Below, piece by piece: positions 1-6,735 of a stretch of DNA of 64,000 nt (position 1 is its first letter; each line of letters opens with the position of its first letter). The translations under genes and the position numbers were made by a program. Source of the DNA: Abiotrophia sp. HMSC24B09 (lineage in GTDB: Bacteria; Bacillota; Bacilli; Lactobacillales; Aerococcaceae); contig NZ_KV822195.1 of the NCBI RefSeq assembly GCF_001815865.1, positions 368,996 through 432,995 of the forward strand. Direction: 5' to 3'. Under the pieces are notes generated by a model. That model saw nothing but the letters and a program-made list of their open reading frames with translations. It made no database searches and was not told the DNA's origin.

Positions 1-26
1 CCATTATATCATATATGATATAATGG
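1..26. repeat. perfect 26-bp palindrome, copy 1
   Basis: The first 26 bases form a perfect palindrome: a CCATT/AATGG outer arm around the core ATATCATATATGATAT. It lies 12 bases beyond the stop codon of the leftward acyltransferase gene. A near-identical perfect palindrome sits at 19266-19291. It could be the stem of a terminator for the leftward gene, a protein-binding site or a small dispersed repeat. The window edge hides what follows it. Confidence 0.75.
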
Positions 27-38
27 GAGTGGATGAGC

Positions 39-662
39 TTATTTTTTGCGTGGTTGGTAGTGATAGTTAGGATCTAGTTGATGATCTAATTTGGCAAATT
101 CTTCAGCCAATTGGGCATCAATTTGAGCTAGCTTGTCCTTGTCGTACTTGACGCCTTCTTGATAAGGAATTGGGGCGCCAAAGGCAATTTTACAGCGACG
201 ACGCAAGAAGAATTGCTTGAAGCCGATAGGTGGTTGGATGGCACAAGGCACGATGGCTTGCTTGCTGAGTTTTTGGATGAAGGCTGTCCCGCCCTTAATC
301 TCAGTAGTATGACGAGAGCCTGAAGGGAAGATTCCTAGAATCTTGCCATCTTCATTCATAATCTTAACCGCATGTTTGATAGTGCTGGTTGAGGGTTTGT
401 CGCGATTGACGGGGAAGACGTTGACCTTACGGAAGAGCCAGCCCAGTGGCTTGAACTTGAAGAGACTTTCCTTGGCCATAAAGGCAATCTGATGAGGATA
501 GGTCTCGAAGGCAACAAACAAGGGGTCAGTCAAAGATCGGTGGGTTGCAGCAATAATATAGGGTTGATCTTTAGGAAGATTTTCCAAGCCTTGCACGACT
601 TCACGGCCATTGATTAGGCGGAAAATGAAGCGGATAAAAGTTAATAAGAAATTATATAGCAT
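39..662 (-). CDS. plsC: 1-acyl-sn-glycerol-3-phosphate acyltransferase (PlsC family)
   Basis: Acyltransferase of phospholipid synthesis that puts the second acyl chain on lysophosphatidic acid at the inner face of the membrane. The protein (207 aa) has a hydrophobic N-terminus, the HX4D catalytic motif HRSLTD (H41, D46) and an FPSGSRH block at about 112-118 that corresponds to the usual FPEGTRS substrate motif. I chose the ATG at 662 because AAGGAG lies six bases upstream of it. A GTG at 677 is also in frame, but starting there would put the Shine-Dalgarno inside the gene. It is divergent from the glutaminyl cyclase gene, with about 80 bases between the starts. The family is clear; the exact acyl acceptor is inferred. 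Confidence 0.85.
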   Translation of the reverse strand: MLYNFLLTFIRFIFRLINGREVVQGLENLPKDQPYIIAATHRSLTDPLFVAFETYPHQIAFMAKESLFKFKPLGWLFRKVNVFPVNRDKPSTSTIKHAVKIMNEDGKILGIFPSGSRHTTEIKGGTAFIQKLSKQAIVPCAIQPPIGFKQFFLRRRCKIAFGAPIPYQEGVKYDKDKLAQIDAQLAEEFAKLDHQLDPNYHYQPRKK

Positions 663-684
663 AAGTGGCTCCTTCACTCAATAT

Positions 685-697
685 ATGATACTATCAT
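685..697. promoter_or_regulatory. 13-bp palindrome between divergent genes
   Basis: ATGATACTATCAT is a perfect 6-1-6 palindrome in the short space between the divergent plsC and glutaminyl cyclase starts. It could be an operator for one or both genes. No regulator can be assigned from the sequence. Confidence 0.3.
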
Positions 698-741
698 CAT
701 ATCAAGTCATGGAGCGAAACTCAAGTGAGGAAGTGAGTGAG

Positions 742-1530
742 ATGAAAAAATACCCTCTAGTTTTGGGGCTCTTGGCCCTAATTTCTCTAGGTGCATCTAA
801 TCAGCTGGTGCAGGCAGCCCCCCAGGCTGACTATGAAGTACTAGCCCAATATGAGCGAGATGACCGTTGGTTTACACAAGGTTTGGAAGTAAGTCCTGAG
901 GGCCAATTGCTTATGTCGACGGGCCAGTATGGAGATTCCGTTGTAGGTGTCTTGAATTTAGAAACTGGCCAGCTGGAAATTAAGGATCGGCTTGACCGAC
1001 AAGTCTTTGGTGAGGGGCTGACCCAGACGCCGGATGCGGTCTGGCAGATTAGCTACAAGGAAGGACTAGCCTATAAACGGGACCCTAAGACCCTGGCCAT
1101 TTTGGAGACCTTCCACTATGAGGGGGAAGGCTGGGGCTTGGCCTATGATGCTAGCCGCGACAGTCTCTGGATGACCAATGGCTCTACTAAGTTACAGGAA
1201 CGGGATGCTAAAAACTTTGAGCTCAAGCGCGAGGTGACTGTGACGGACCAGGGTAAGCCCATTAAATGGCTCAATGAATTAGAATTCGTCGATGGCAAGC
1301 TCTATGGCAATATTTGGCAGAGTCCTTTTATAGTGAAATTGGACCCTGAGACAGGCGTCATTGAGAGCCAGTACGACTTCACCACACTGATTAAGGAACA
1401 TAAGCTGGAAGCTCAGTTGACACCAGGTGGTAAGCCTGATGTGCTCAATGGGATTGCCCATATTGAAGGGGACCGCTTCTATGTGACCGGCAAGTACTAT
1501 CCCTATGTTTTTGAAGTGCGCTTAAAATAA
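742..1530 (+). CDS. secreted glutaminyl-peptide cyclotransferase (bacterial/plant-type QC)
   Basis: Predicted to convert N-terminal glutamine of peptides or proteins to pyroglutamate outside the cell. The 262-aa protein begins with a signal peptide (KK, hydrophobic stretch to about residue 20, probable cleavage after VQA near 25). It then carries the beta-propeller signatures of the Glu_cyclase_2 family: FTQGLE (44-49), GEGWGL, LNELEF, LNGIAH and the C-terminal VTGKYYPYVFEV. The open frame extends upstream to 610, but the ATG at 742 has a purine-rich GAGG upstream and starts an obvious signal peptide. The protein is of usual family length. It is followed after 11 bases by the 5-FTHF cyclo-ligase gene, so co-transcription is likely. 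Confidence 0.8.
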   Translation: MKKYPLVLGLLALISLGASNQLVQAAPQADYEVLAQYERDDRWFTQGLEVSPEGQLLMSTGQYGDSVVGVLNLETGQLEIKDRLDRQVFGEGLTQTPDAVWQISYKEGLAYKRDPKTLAILETFHYEGEGWGLAYDASRDSLWMTNGSTKLQERDAKNFELKREVTVTDQGKPIKWLNELEFVDGKLYGNIWQSPFIVKLDPETGVIESQYDFTTLIKEHKLEAQLTPGGKPDVLNGIAHIEGDRFYVTGKYYPYVFEVRLK

Positions 1531-1541
1531 GGAGGCCTCCT

Positions 1542-2117
1542 ATGACCAACGTGACAGATTTAAAAACTAGCCTGCGACAAACCACCCTAGCCGCCCTTAA
1601 GTCTATGCCTGCTACTAGTCGCCAGCAATTAACGGATGATTTATGGCAACAATTTGTGGCTTTATTGGTGGAAGAAGGCTATCAGCGTATTGGACTTTAT
1701 TATGGTGTAGGAGAAGAAGTGCCAACGGCCCAGTGGCTAGATTCTTTGGTAGACTTAGGCTATCAAGTTTTCTTGCCGCGCATGATGCCTAAGCGAGGCT
1801 TGGATTTCTGTCTATATCATGGGCAAGAGAGCTTGGAAGAAGTTTTCCGTGGCATCTACCAACCCAGTCAGGCGGAGCCAGCAGTGGCTATGGCTAGCTT
1901 AGACCTCTTGGTTGTGCCGGGCCTAGCCTTCCGGGAGGATGGCCAGCGTATTGGCTTTGGTGGCGGTTATTATGATCGCCTCTTGGCTCAGATTGAGACG
2001 CCAACGTTGAGTCTGGTCTTGCCTTGTCAATATTATGACCAGACGGCTTGGCAGGCGGAGGGTCATGACCAGGCAGTGGGGCGTTTATTGTTAGCGCGCT
2101 CATTGAATCAGCTCTAG
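1542..2117 (+). CDS. yqgN: 5-formyltetrahydrofolate cyclo-ligase
   Basis: Converts 5-formyl-THF to 5,10-methenyl-THF with ATP, returning stored folate to one-carbon metabolism in the cytosol. The protein (191 aa, normal size) has the family signature VVPGLAFREDGQRIGFGGGY, followed by YDR, around residues 126-148. GGAGG lies seven bases before the ATG. The gene order here (cyclo-ligase, rhomboid protease, glucokinase) matches the yqgN-gluP-yqgQ-glcK cluster known in Bacillus, except that no yqgQ is present. Confidence 0.92.
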   Translation: MTNVTDLKTSLRQTTLAALKSMPATSRQQLTDDLWQQFVALLVEEGYQRIGLYYGVGEEVPTAQWLDSLVDLGYQVFLPRMMPKRGLDFCLYHGQESLEEVFRGIYQPSQAEPAVAMASLDLLVVPGLAFREDGQRIGFGGGYYDRLLAQIETPTLSLVLPCQYYDQTAWQAEGHDQAVGRLLLARSLNQL

Positions 2118-2175
2118 GCGAAAAGCAAAAAATAAGGTATAATAATTGGGAACGATTTAGAGGACGGAGGGTATT

Positions 2176-2886
2176 ATGGAAATAAAACGAACCTGGCGCC
2201 GAATTCAACGCGGTCCCTGGGTGACCTACCTCTTTTTATTGGTGTGTGTCGCCATGTTTATTGGCACCTTTGGGTTAACCCGAACTGGACTGAACTGGTA
2301 CCAAGCCTTGATTCTACTGGGAGCCAAATATAATGTTAGGATTGTTCTTGGGAATGAATGGTGGCGGCTGATAACGGCTGTTTTCTTGCACGCTGACTTG
2401 CAACATATCGCATTGAATAGTGTGTCTTTCTATTTCTTAGGTCAAGAATTAGAGCCTCTGATGGGCAAATGGCGCTTCTTGCTACTAAGTTTAGGGGCGG
2501 GGATTGGCGGCAACATCGTCTCCTTTGCCTTTTCTAATAGTGTCTCGATCGGGGCTAGTGGGGCTGTCTTTGGACTCTTTGCTAGTTATCTGGCCTTATC
2601 TTATCTCTATCCAGACTCTTACAGTCTGAGTGCAAGAGCCCAGAACTATGCGGCCTTAATCGTGATTAACTTAGTCTTTTCCTTCCTGTCACCAGGCATT
2701 GACTTTTTTGGCCACTTGGGTGGCGCCTTCTATGGGGTAGGCTTGACCTATGTCTTGCAGCTGCCACATTCTTTCCGCCGTACTTGGTGGCATCGCCTCT
2801 TGGTTCTGCTAGTCATCCTGGCTATCAGCGCCGGCCTGATTTATTTTGGAATTGTTAAATTCAATAATAGCCTTATCTATCGCTAG
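2176..2886 (+). CDS. gluP: rhomboid family intramembrane serine protease
   Basis: Polytopic membrane protease that cleaves transmembrane segments. The 236-aa protein has about seven hydrophobic segments. It carries the rhomboid H-N motif (HADLQHIALNS), the catalytic serine in GASG (S128) and the catalytic histidine in GHLGGAFYG (H180), so the Ser-His dyad is intact. It lacks the long soluble N- and C-terminal extensions of Bacillus GluP, so the symbol rests mainly on gene context. A TATAAT at 2138-2143 has no good -35, so an internal promoter is only possible. The glucokinase ribosome binding site starts at the stop codon of this gene. Confidence 0.88.
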   Translation: MEIKRTWRRIQRGPWVTYLFLLVCVAMFIGTFGLTRTGLNWYQALILLGAKYNVRIVLGNEWWRLITAVFLHADLQHIALNSVSFYFLGQELEPLMGKWRFLLLSLGAGIGGNIVSFAFSNSVSIGASGAVFGLFASYLALSYLYPDSYSLSARAQNYAALIVINLVFSFLSPGIDFFGHLGGAFYGVGLTYVLQLPHSFRRTWWHRLLVLLVILAISAGLIYFGIVKFNNSLIYR

Positions 2887-2897
2887 GAGTGAGATTT

Positions 2898-3872
2898 ATG
2901 TCAAAGAAAATTTTAGGTATTGATTTAGGCGGGACTTCCGTCAAGTTTGCGATTATTTCCTCAGAAGGGGAAATTCAGGAAAAATGGACCATTGGAACCA
3001 ACATCCTAGAGGATGGTAAGCACATCGTGCCTTCTATTATCCAGTCCATTCAAGAACATATGGAACGTTATGGCCTTACCAAAGATGATTTCTTAGGGAT
3101 TGGCATGGGCTCACCAGGTAAGGTGGATGCGCAAGCGGGGACGGTAATCGGGGCTTTCAACCTTAACTGGCGGACCCTACAACGCCTGAAAGATGCCTTT
3201 GAAGCAGCCCTGGATATGCCTTTCTTCCTTGATAATGATGCCAACGTGGCAGCCTTAGGGGAACAATGGAAAGGGGCCGGTAATGGCGAAGCCAATGTGG
3301 TTATGTTTACCCTAGGAACAGGTGTTGGGGGCGGTATCGTCTCTGGCGGCCAAATGGTGCGCGGTGCCAACGGAGCAGCTGGGGAAGTCGGCCATATTAC
3401 GGTCGAAACGACGGACCCAATTCCATGTACCTGCGGTAAGCCAGGTTGCTTGGAGACAGTCGCTTCAGCCACTGGTATTGTCAACCTAGCCCGTAAGTTT
3501 GCCGAAGAATACGCCGGTGACTCACCAATTAAGGCAGCCGTTGATAATGGCGACGAGCTCTCTTCTAAATTAATTTTCGACGCAGCCAAGGATGGCGATT
3601 TCTTCGCTAACCACATTGTGGATATGTTCGCGCGCTATTTAGGTTTGGCATGTTCTCATGTGGCCAATACCCTTAACCCTTCTAAGATTGTGGTGGGTGG
3701 CGGGGTATCCGCAGCCGGGACCTTCCTTTTGGACAAAATTCAAGTATTTTTCAATCAATATGTTTTCCCACCAATTAAAGACACCACTCAGCTTGTCTTG
3801 GCAGAGTTAGGGAACGATGCTGGGGTCATCGGGGCAGCCCAATTAGTACGTCTTGCCCTAAATAAGGACTAG
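2898..3872 (+). CDS. glcK: glucokinase, ROK family
   Basis: Phosphorylates glucose to glucose-6-phosphate with ATP in the cytosol. The protein (324 aa) starts with the ATP-binding LGIDLGGTSVKFA motif. It has a DNDANVAALGE sugar-site segment and the ROK zinc motif CTCGKPGC (C177, C179, C184) with the catalytic EVGH just before it. An in-frame GTG at 2889 overlaps the AGGAGTGAG ribosome binding site, so ATG 2898 is the better start. It is followed ten bases later by the rhodanese-like gene, probably in the same transcript. Confidence 0.9.
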   Translation: MSKKILGIDLGGTSVKFAIISSEGEIQEKWTIGTNILEDGKHIVPSIIQSIQEHMERYGLTKDDFLGIGMGSPGKVDAQAGTVIGAFNLNWRTLQRLKDAFEAALDMPFFLDNDANVAALGEQWKGAGNGEANVVMFTLGTGVGGGIVSGGQMVRGANGAAGEVGHITVETTDPIPCTCGKPGCLETVASATGIVNLARKFAEEYAGDSPIKAAVDNGDELSSKLIFDAAKDGDFFANHIVDMFARYLGLACSHVANTLNPSKIVVGGGVSAAGTFLLDKIQVFFNQYVFPPIKDTTQLVLAELGNDAGVIGAAQLVRLALNKD

Positions 3873-3882
3873 GAGTAGAAGC

Positions 3883-4284
3883 ATGCAAATTCTGAATTTT
3901 ATTACCGTTGTTTTATTAAGTATTATTGTGATTTACACCCTCTATTATGGGATCTTGTGGGGCATGGGCCGTTATGCCGCCAAAGCCATTAAGCAAGAAG
4001 ACCTGATTGCAGCAGGGCGTAAGGGACAATTAATCGATGTTCGTGAAGCGGCTGAGTTTGAGGCTCGTCATATCTTAGGGGCGCGTAATATCCCAAGTTC
4101 TCAATTCAAGATGCGCTTCAAGGAAATCCGTAAGGACCAAGCTATTTACCTAGTAGACGAGGCTTTCGGGACCGCCCAACGTGCGGCTTTCCGTCTCAAA
4201 CGCAATGGCTATAATGACATTTACATCCTTAAGGGTGGTATGACTGAGTGGACGGGTAAGGTTAAGACTGCCAAAGGAAAGTAG
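3883..4284 (+). CDS. membrane-anchored rhodanese-like protein without catalytic cysteine
   Basis: The 133-aa protein has an N-terminal transmembrane helix (about residues 5-30) and a single rhodanese fold (LIDVREAAEFEARHILGARN, then YILKGGMTEW near the end). In active sulfurtransferases the loop after the YL strand starts with cysteine. Here the segment reads YLVDEAFGTAQRAA, and there is no cysteine anywhere in the protein. Sulfur transfer by the usual mechanism is therefore excluded. Similar cysteine-less rhodanese proteins next to glcK are known in Lactobacillales. The role is unknown; a binding or scaffold function is inferred. Confidence 0.85.
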   Translation: MQILNFITVVLLSIIVIYTLYYGILWGMGRYAAKAIKQEDLIAAGRKGQLIDVREAAEFEARHILGARNIPSSQFKMRFKEIRKDQAIYLVDEAFGTAQRAAFRLKRNGYNDIYILKGGMTEWTGKVKTAKGK

Positions 4285-4293
4285 GCGACTAGC

Positions 4294-4920
4294 ATGCGGA
4301 TTCTTTGTTTTGGTGACAGCAATACCTGGGGCCTCAATCCCCTTAATGCCAGTCGTCATCCCAAGCGCTGGACCCGTGTCTTGGCAGCTTTGCGGCCAGA
4401 GGATGAAATTATCGAAGAAGGGCTCAATGGCCGAACGGTCAATAGCCCCGACCATAAGAATCCTGAGCGACACGGCATGACGGCCTTGCCAATGGTCATG
4501 CAATCCCATGCTCCGCTGGATCAGGTAGTCATCATGTTGGGGACCAATGAGTTCAAGCGTCATTTTGGCAAATGCGCCAATCAGATTGCCTTAGGTATTG
4601 GGGAAATGATTAAATACATTCAGAATCCTGCTAACTGGGCCCATTAGGTTCCACCCCAAATTTTGGTGGTATCGCCTATCGTGGTGGGGCGTGGCCTTAT
4701 GAATCATCCCGAATTCCTATACCAGGAAATTGATGAGTATGGCATTATGCAATCAGAATACCTAGCCAATATCTTGGAAAGAATTTGTGACCAGTACGGC
4801 GTGGCCTTCTTAGATGCTAAAACCGTGGCCCAACCTTCCAATATAGACTTCGTTCACATGGACGAGGCAAATCATCAAGCTTTAGGACAAGCGATTGTAG
4901 CCAAATTGGCGACATTATAA
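4294..4920 (+). pseudogene. SGNH/GDSL hydrolase interrupted by an in-frame TAG
   Basis: Reads as one SGNH-family esterase in a single frame, broken by a TAG stop at 4645-4647. The first part holds block I (FGDSNTWG, nucleophile Ser) and block III (MLGTNEF). The part after the stop continues the same frame and holds the DFVH catalytic Asp/His block and the C-terminal HQALGQAI helix. Both halves are otherwise well preserved, so the lesion is recent, or the stop is a sequencing error or is read through. The downstream half alone could start at TTG 4663 but would lack the nucleophile. It lies ten bases after the rhodanese gene, at the end of that cluster, and is followed by a terminator. Confidence 0.8.
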
Positions 4921-4930
4921 AGAAGAGAGA

Positions 4931-4964
4931 AGCTTCTTCCCTAGATTTAGGGAAGAGGCTTTTT
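4931..4964 (+). terminator. rho-independent terminator after the SGNH pseudogene
   Basis: AGCTTCTTCCCTA pairs with TAGGGAAGAGGCT across a short loop (one mismatch), followed by TTTTTC. It ends the glcK cluster transcript. Confidence 0.8.
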
Positions 4965-4987
4965 CTATTTCATAGGGTGCAAGTTCA

Positions 4988-5016
4988 TTGACAAAACGAA
5001 CATACGTTCGTATACT
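4988..5016 (+). promoter_or_regulatory. sigma-A promoter of the yolD-umuC operon
   Basis: TTGACA (4988-4993) and TATACT (5011-5016) are separated by exactly 17 bases. The spacer contains a perfect LexA box, so binding of the repressor would block polymerase directly. Confidence 0.88.
4997..5010. promoter_or_regulatory. LexA (SOS) box
   Basis: CGAACATACGTTCG matches the Gram-positive LexA/DinR consensus CGAAC-N4-GTTCG at every fixed position. It fills the spacer between the -35 and -10 elements of the promoter for the YolD/UmuC-type genes. Confidence 0.9.
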
Positions 5017-5034
5017 TAAGATGAGGTGAATACA

Positions 5035-5391
5035 ATGGCAATGAATACAAATTATCATGACCGCGGCATGAAGAAGTGGCAGCCGTTTTTCTCCAGCCCT
5101 CATTTGAAGGCCAGTGTTCTGGCTAATCGAGAGGAAGTTTTGGCGACTTATCAGGCGCCAGAGGTCATGACCGAGTCCGAAATTGATGCTCAACTCCAGC
5201 GGGCTTTCCAAGAAAGACTGAGGGTTAAGGTGACCCTCAATGTCCAGGTAGCAGAGCGCCATGCTTACTATATGGGGCAGGTCATTGGACGGGCGGATCA
5301 GTTTGTCCTCATCGACAACTCACCGGTTGAATATGAGACCATCCGCCACGTCCAAGTCTATGAGCCAACCAAGTGGTGGGACCATGCTTGA
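5035..5391 (+). CDS. YolD-like family protein
   Basis: A 118-aa soluble protein of the YolD family, which in Firmicutes is regularly encoded directly before a UmuC/DinB-type translesion polymerase. The C-terminal half (LRVKVTLNVQ, GRADQFVLIDN, ETIRHVQVYEP) fits the family beta-strand pattern. ATG 5035 was chosen over GTG 5026 because GAGGTG (5024-5029) is the ribosome binding site. It overlaps the polymerase gene by eight bases, indicating translational coupling. An SOS promoter with a perfect LexA box drives it. The molecular role of YolD is unknown; a UmuD-like partner role has been proposed from context only. Confidence 0.85.
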   Translation: MAMNTNYHDRGMKKWQPFFSSPHLKASVLANREEVLATYQAPEVMTESEIDAQLQRAFQERLRVKVTLNVQVAERHAYYMGQVIGRADQFVLIDNSPVEYETIRHVQVYEPTKWWDHA

Positions 5392-6655
5392 GCGTGACCC
5401 TGACCTCTTCCCCAAACAGGACATTCTCTGCATTGACTGCAAGTCCTTCTTCGCCAGTATTGAATGCGTAGAAAGGGGACTGGACCCGCTGACGGCCAAG
5501 CTTTGCGTGGTCTCCAGGCCCCATCTCAAAGGAGGCTTGGTCCTGGCCAGCAGTCCCCGTATGAAGGCAGAATACGGCATCGGCACTGGCAGTCGAGTTT
5601 ATGATTTACCTAAGCGGGATTCGGATATCGTCTTGGCGCCGGCGCGAATGAATCTTTATGTTCAGCGTAACCATGATATCAACCGAATTTTCCTTCAGTA
5701 TGTGGCTTGGGAGGATTTGCATGTTTATTCGATTGACGAGGCTTTTCTGGATGTGGGGCGCAGTCACGCGCTCTTTGGCTCTAGCTATCAAATTGCCTGG
5801 CAGATTCAGCATGAAATTTACAAGCGCTATGGCCTGCCGACCTGTGTGGGCATAGGGGACAATCTGCTACTGGCCAAGCTTTGTTTGGATAATGTGGCCA
5901 AGTACCGGCCGCCTTATCTGGCTTATTGGTCCTACGCTAGGATTCCAGAGACTGTCTGGAAGATTGAAAAGCTGAGTGATTTCTGGGGGATTGGCCGTCG
6001 CACCCAGAGGTCATTAGAGGACATGGGGATTTACACCGTAAGGGATTTGGCTCATGCTGATTTGGGCAAACTCAAGGCCCGCTTTGGGGTCAAGGGGGCA
6101 GAACTCTATTATCACGCCAATGGTTTAGATGCCAGCGTCATACGTGAGGCTTATAGTCCTCAGAGCCAGGTCTATAGTGCTTCCCAGATTTTGGAAAGGA
6201 ACTATCTGGACTATAGGCAAATCGCCTTGGTGGTCCGAGAAATGGCTGATAACCTAGCTAGCCGCCTGCGACGAGAGGGGCGGATGACATCTTGTTTAGG
6301 CTTGGGTATAGGCTATGGCAAGGACATCGTCCCCAAGCGTTCGGGTGGTCAAATGACCTTTGAATTGACATCTAGTAGCAAGCAACTCATGGCCCACAGC
6401 CAGACCTTGCTCAAGCGTCACTATTTCCGCCTACCTGTTAAGAGCCTGCATCTGACCGTCAGCCATCTGCAGGCAGCCGGCCCAACCCAGCTCTCTCTCT
6501 TCCAAGATCCAGAGCAGTCTGCCCAAGAAGAAAGGGCAGAACGTGTGGTGGATGCTGTTAGGGAGCGCTATGGCTATGGCAGTTTAGTCCGCGCCAGCAG
6601 TCTCTTGCCGGGAGCTACGGCGATCCAAAGATCGGATTTGATTGGGGGCCACTAG
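5384..6655 (+). CDS. Y-family DNA polymerase, UmuC-like (SOS translesion synthesis)
   Basis: Error-prone polymerase for bypass of DNA lesions. The protein (423 aa) shows the Y-family order: CIDCKSFFASIE (first metal site), GLVLASSPRMKAEYGI, YSIDEAFLDVG (second acidic pair), WGIGRRTQRSLEDMGI helix-hairpin-helix thumb, then a little-finger domain to about residue 370. A C-terminal QLSLF at roughly 367-372 resembles a sliding-clamp binding motif. The start is the ATG inside the last codons of yolD; the open frame extends further upstream but overlaps yolD deeply. Closest known types are the UvrX/YqjW-like polymerases of Firmicutes. Expression is expected only after DNA damage. Confidence 0.9.
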   Translation: MLERDPDLFPKQDILCIDCKSFFASIECVERGLDPLTAKLCVVSRPHLKGGLVLASSPRMKAEYGIGTGSRVYDLPKRDSDIVLAPARMNLYVQRNHDINRIFLQYVAWEDLHVYSIDEAFLDVGRSHALFGSSYQIAWQIQHEIYKRYGLPTCVGIGDNLLLAKLCLDNVAKYRPPYLAYWSYARIPETVWKIEKLSDFWGIGRRTQRSLEDMGIYTVRDLAHADLGKLKARFGVKGAELYYHANGLDASVIREAYSPQSQVYSASQILERNYLDYRQIALVVREMADNLASRLRREGRMTSCLGLGIGYGKDIVPKRSGGQMTFELTSSSKQLMAHSQTLLKRHYFRLPVKSLHLTVSHLQAAGPTQLSLFQDPEQSAQEERAERVVDAVRERYGYGSLVRASSLLPGATAIQRSDLIGGH

Positions 6656-6673
6656 TTACCAAAAAGTACCTAA

Positions 6674-6702
6674 TTGTTTTTTCCTGGCAAGCGAGCTAAA
6701 CT
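6674..6702 (+). promoter_or_regulatory. possible promoter of the rclA-like gene
   Basis: TTGTTT and TAAACT stand 17 bases apart, 34 bases before the start codon. Both elements are weak matches, so this is tentative. Confidence 0.35.
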
Positions 6703-6735
6703 AGGATTATAGCAAGAATGAAATGAGGGATTAAC

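Noticed and set aside
1894..2208. leftward open frame overlapping the cyclo-ligase and rhomboid genes
   Set aside because: Antisense shadow of two well-supported genes.
3068..3616. 182-codon leftward open frame opposite glcK
   Set aside because: It lies wholly opposite glucokinase, has no ribosome binding site and reads as low-complexity antisense product.
4150..4563. 137-codon leftward open frame
   Set aside because: It spans the junction of the rhodanese gene and the SGNH pseudogene, with no start signal and no recognisable domain.
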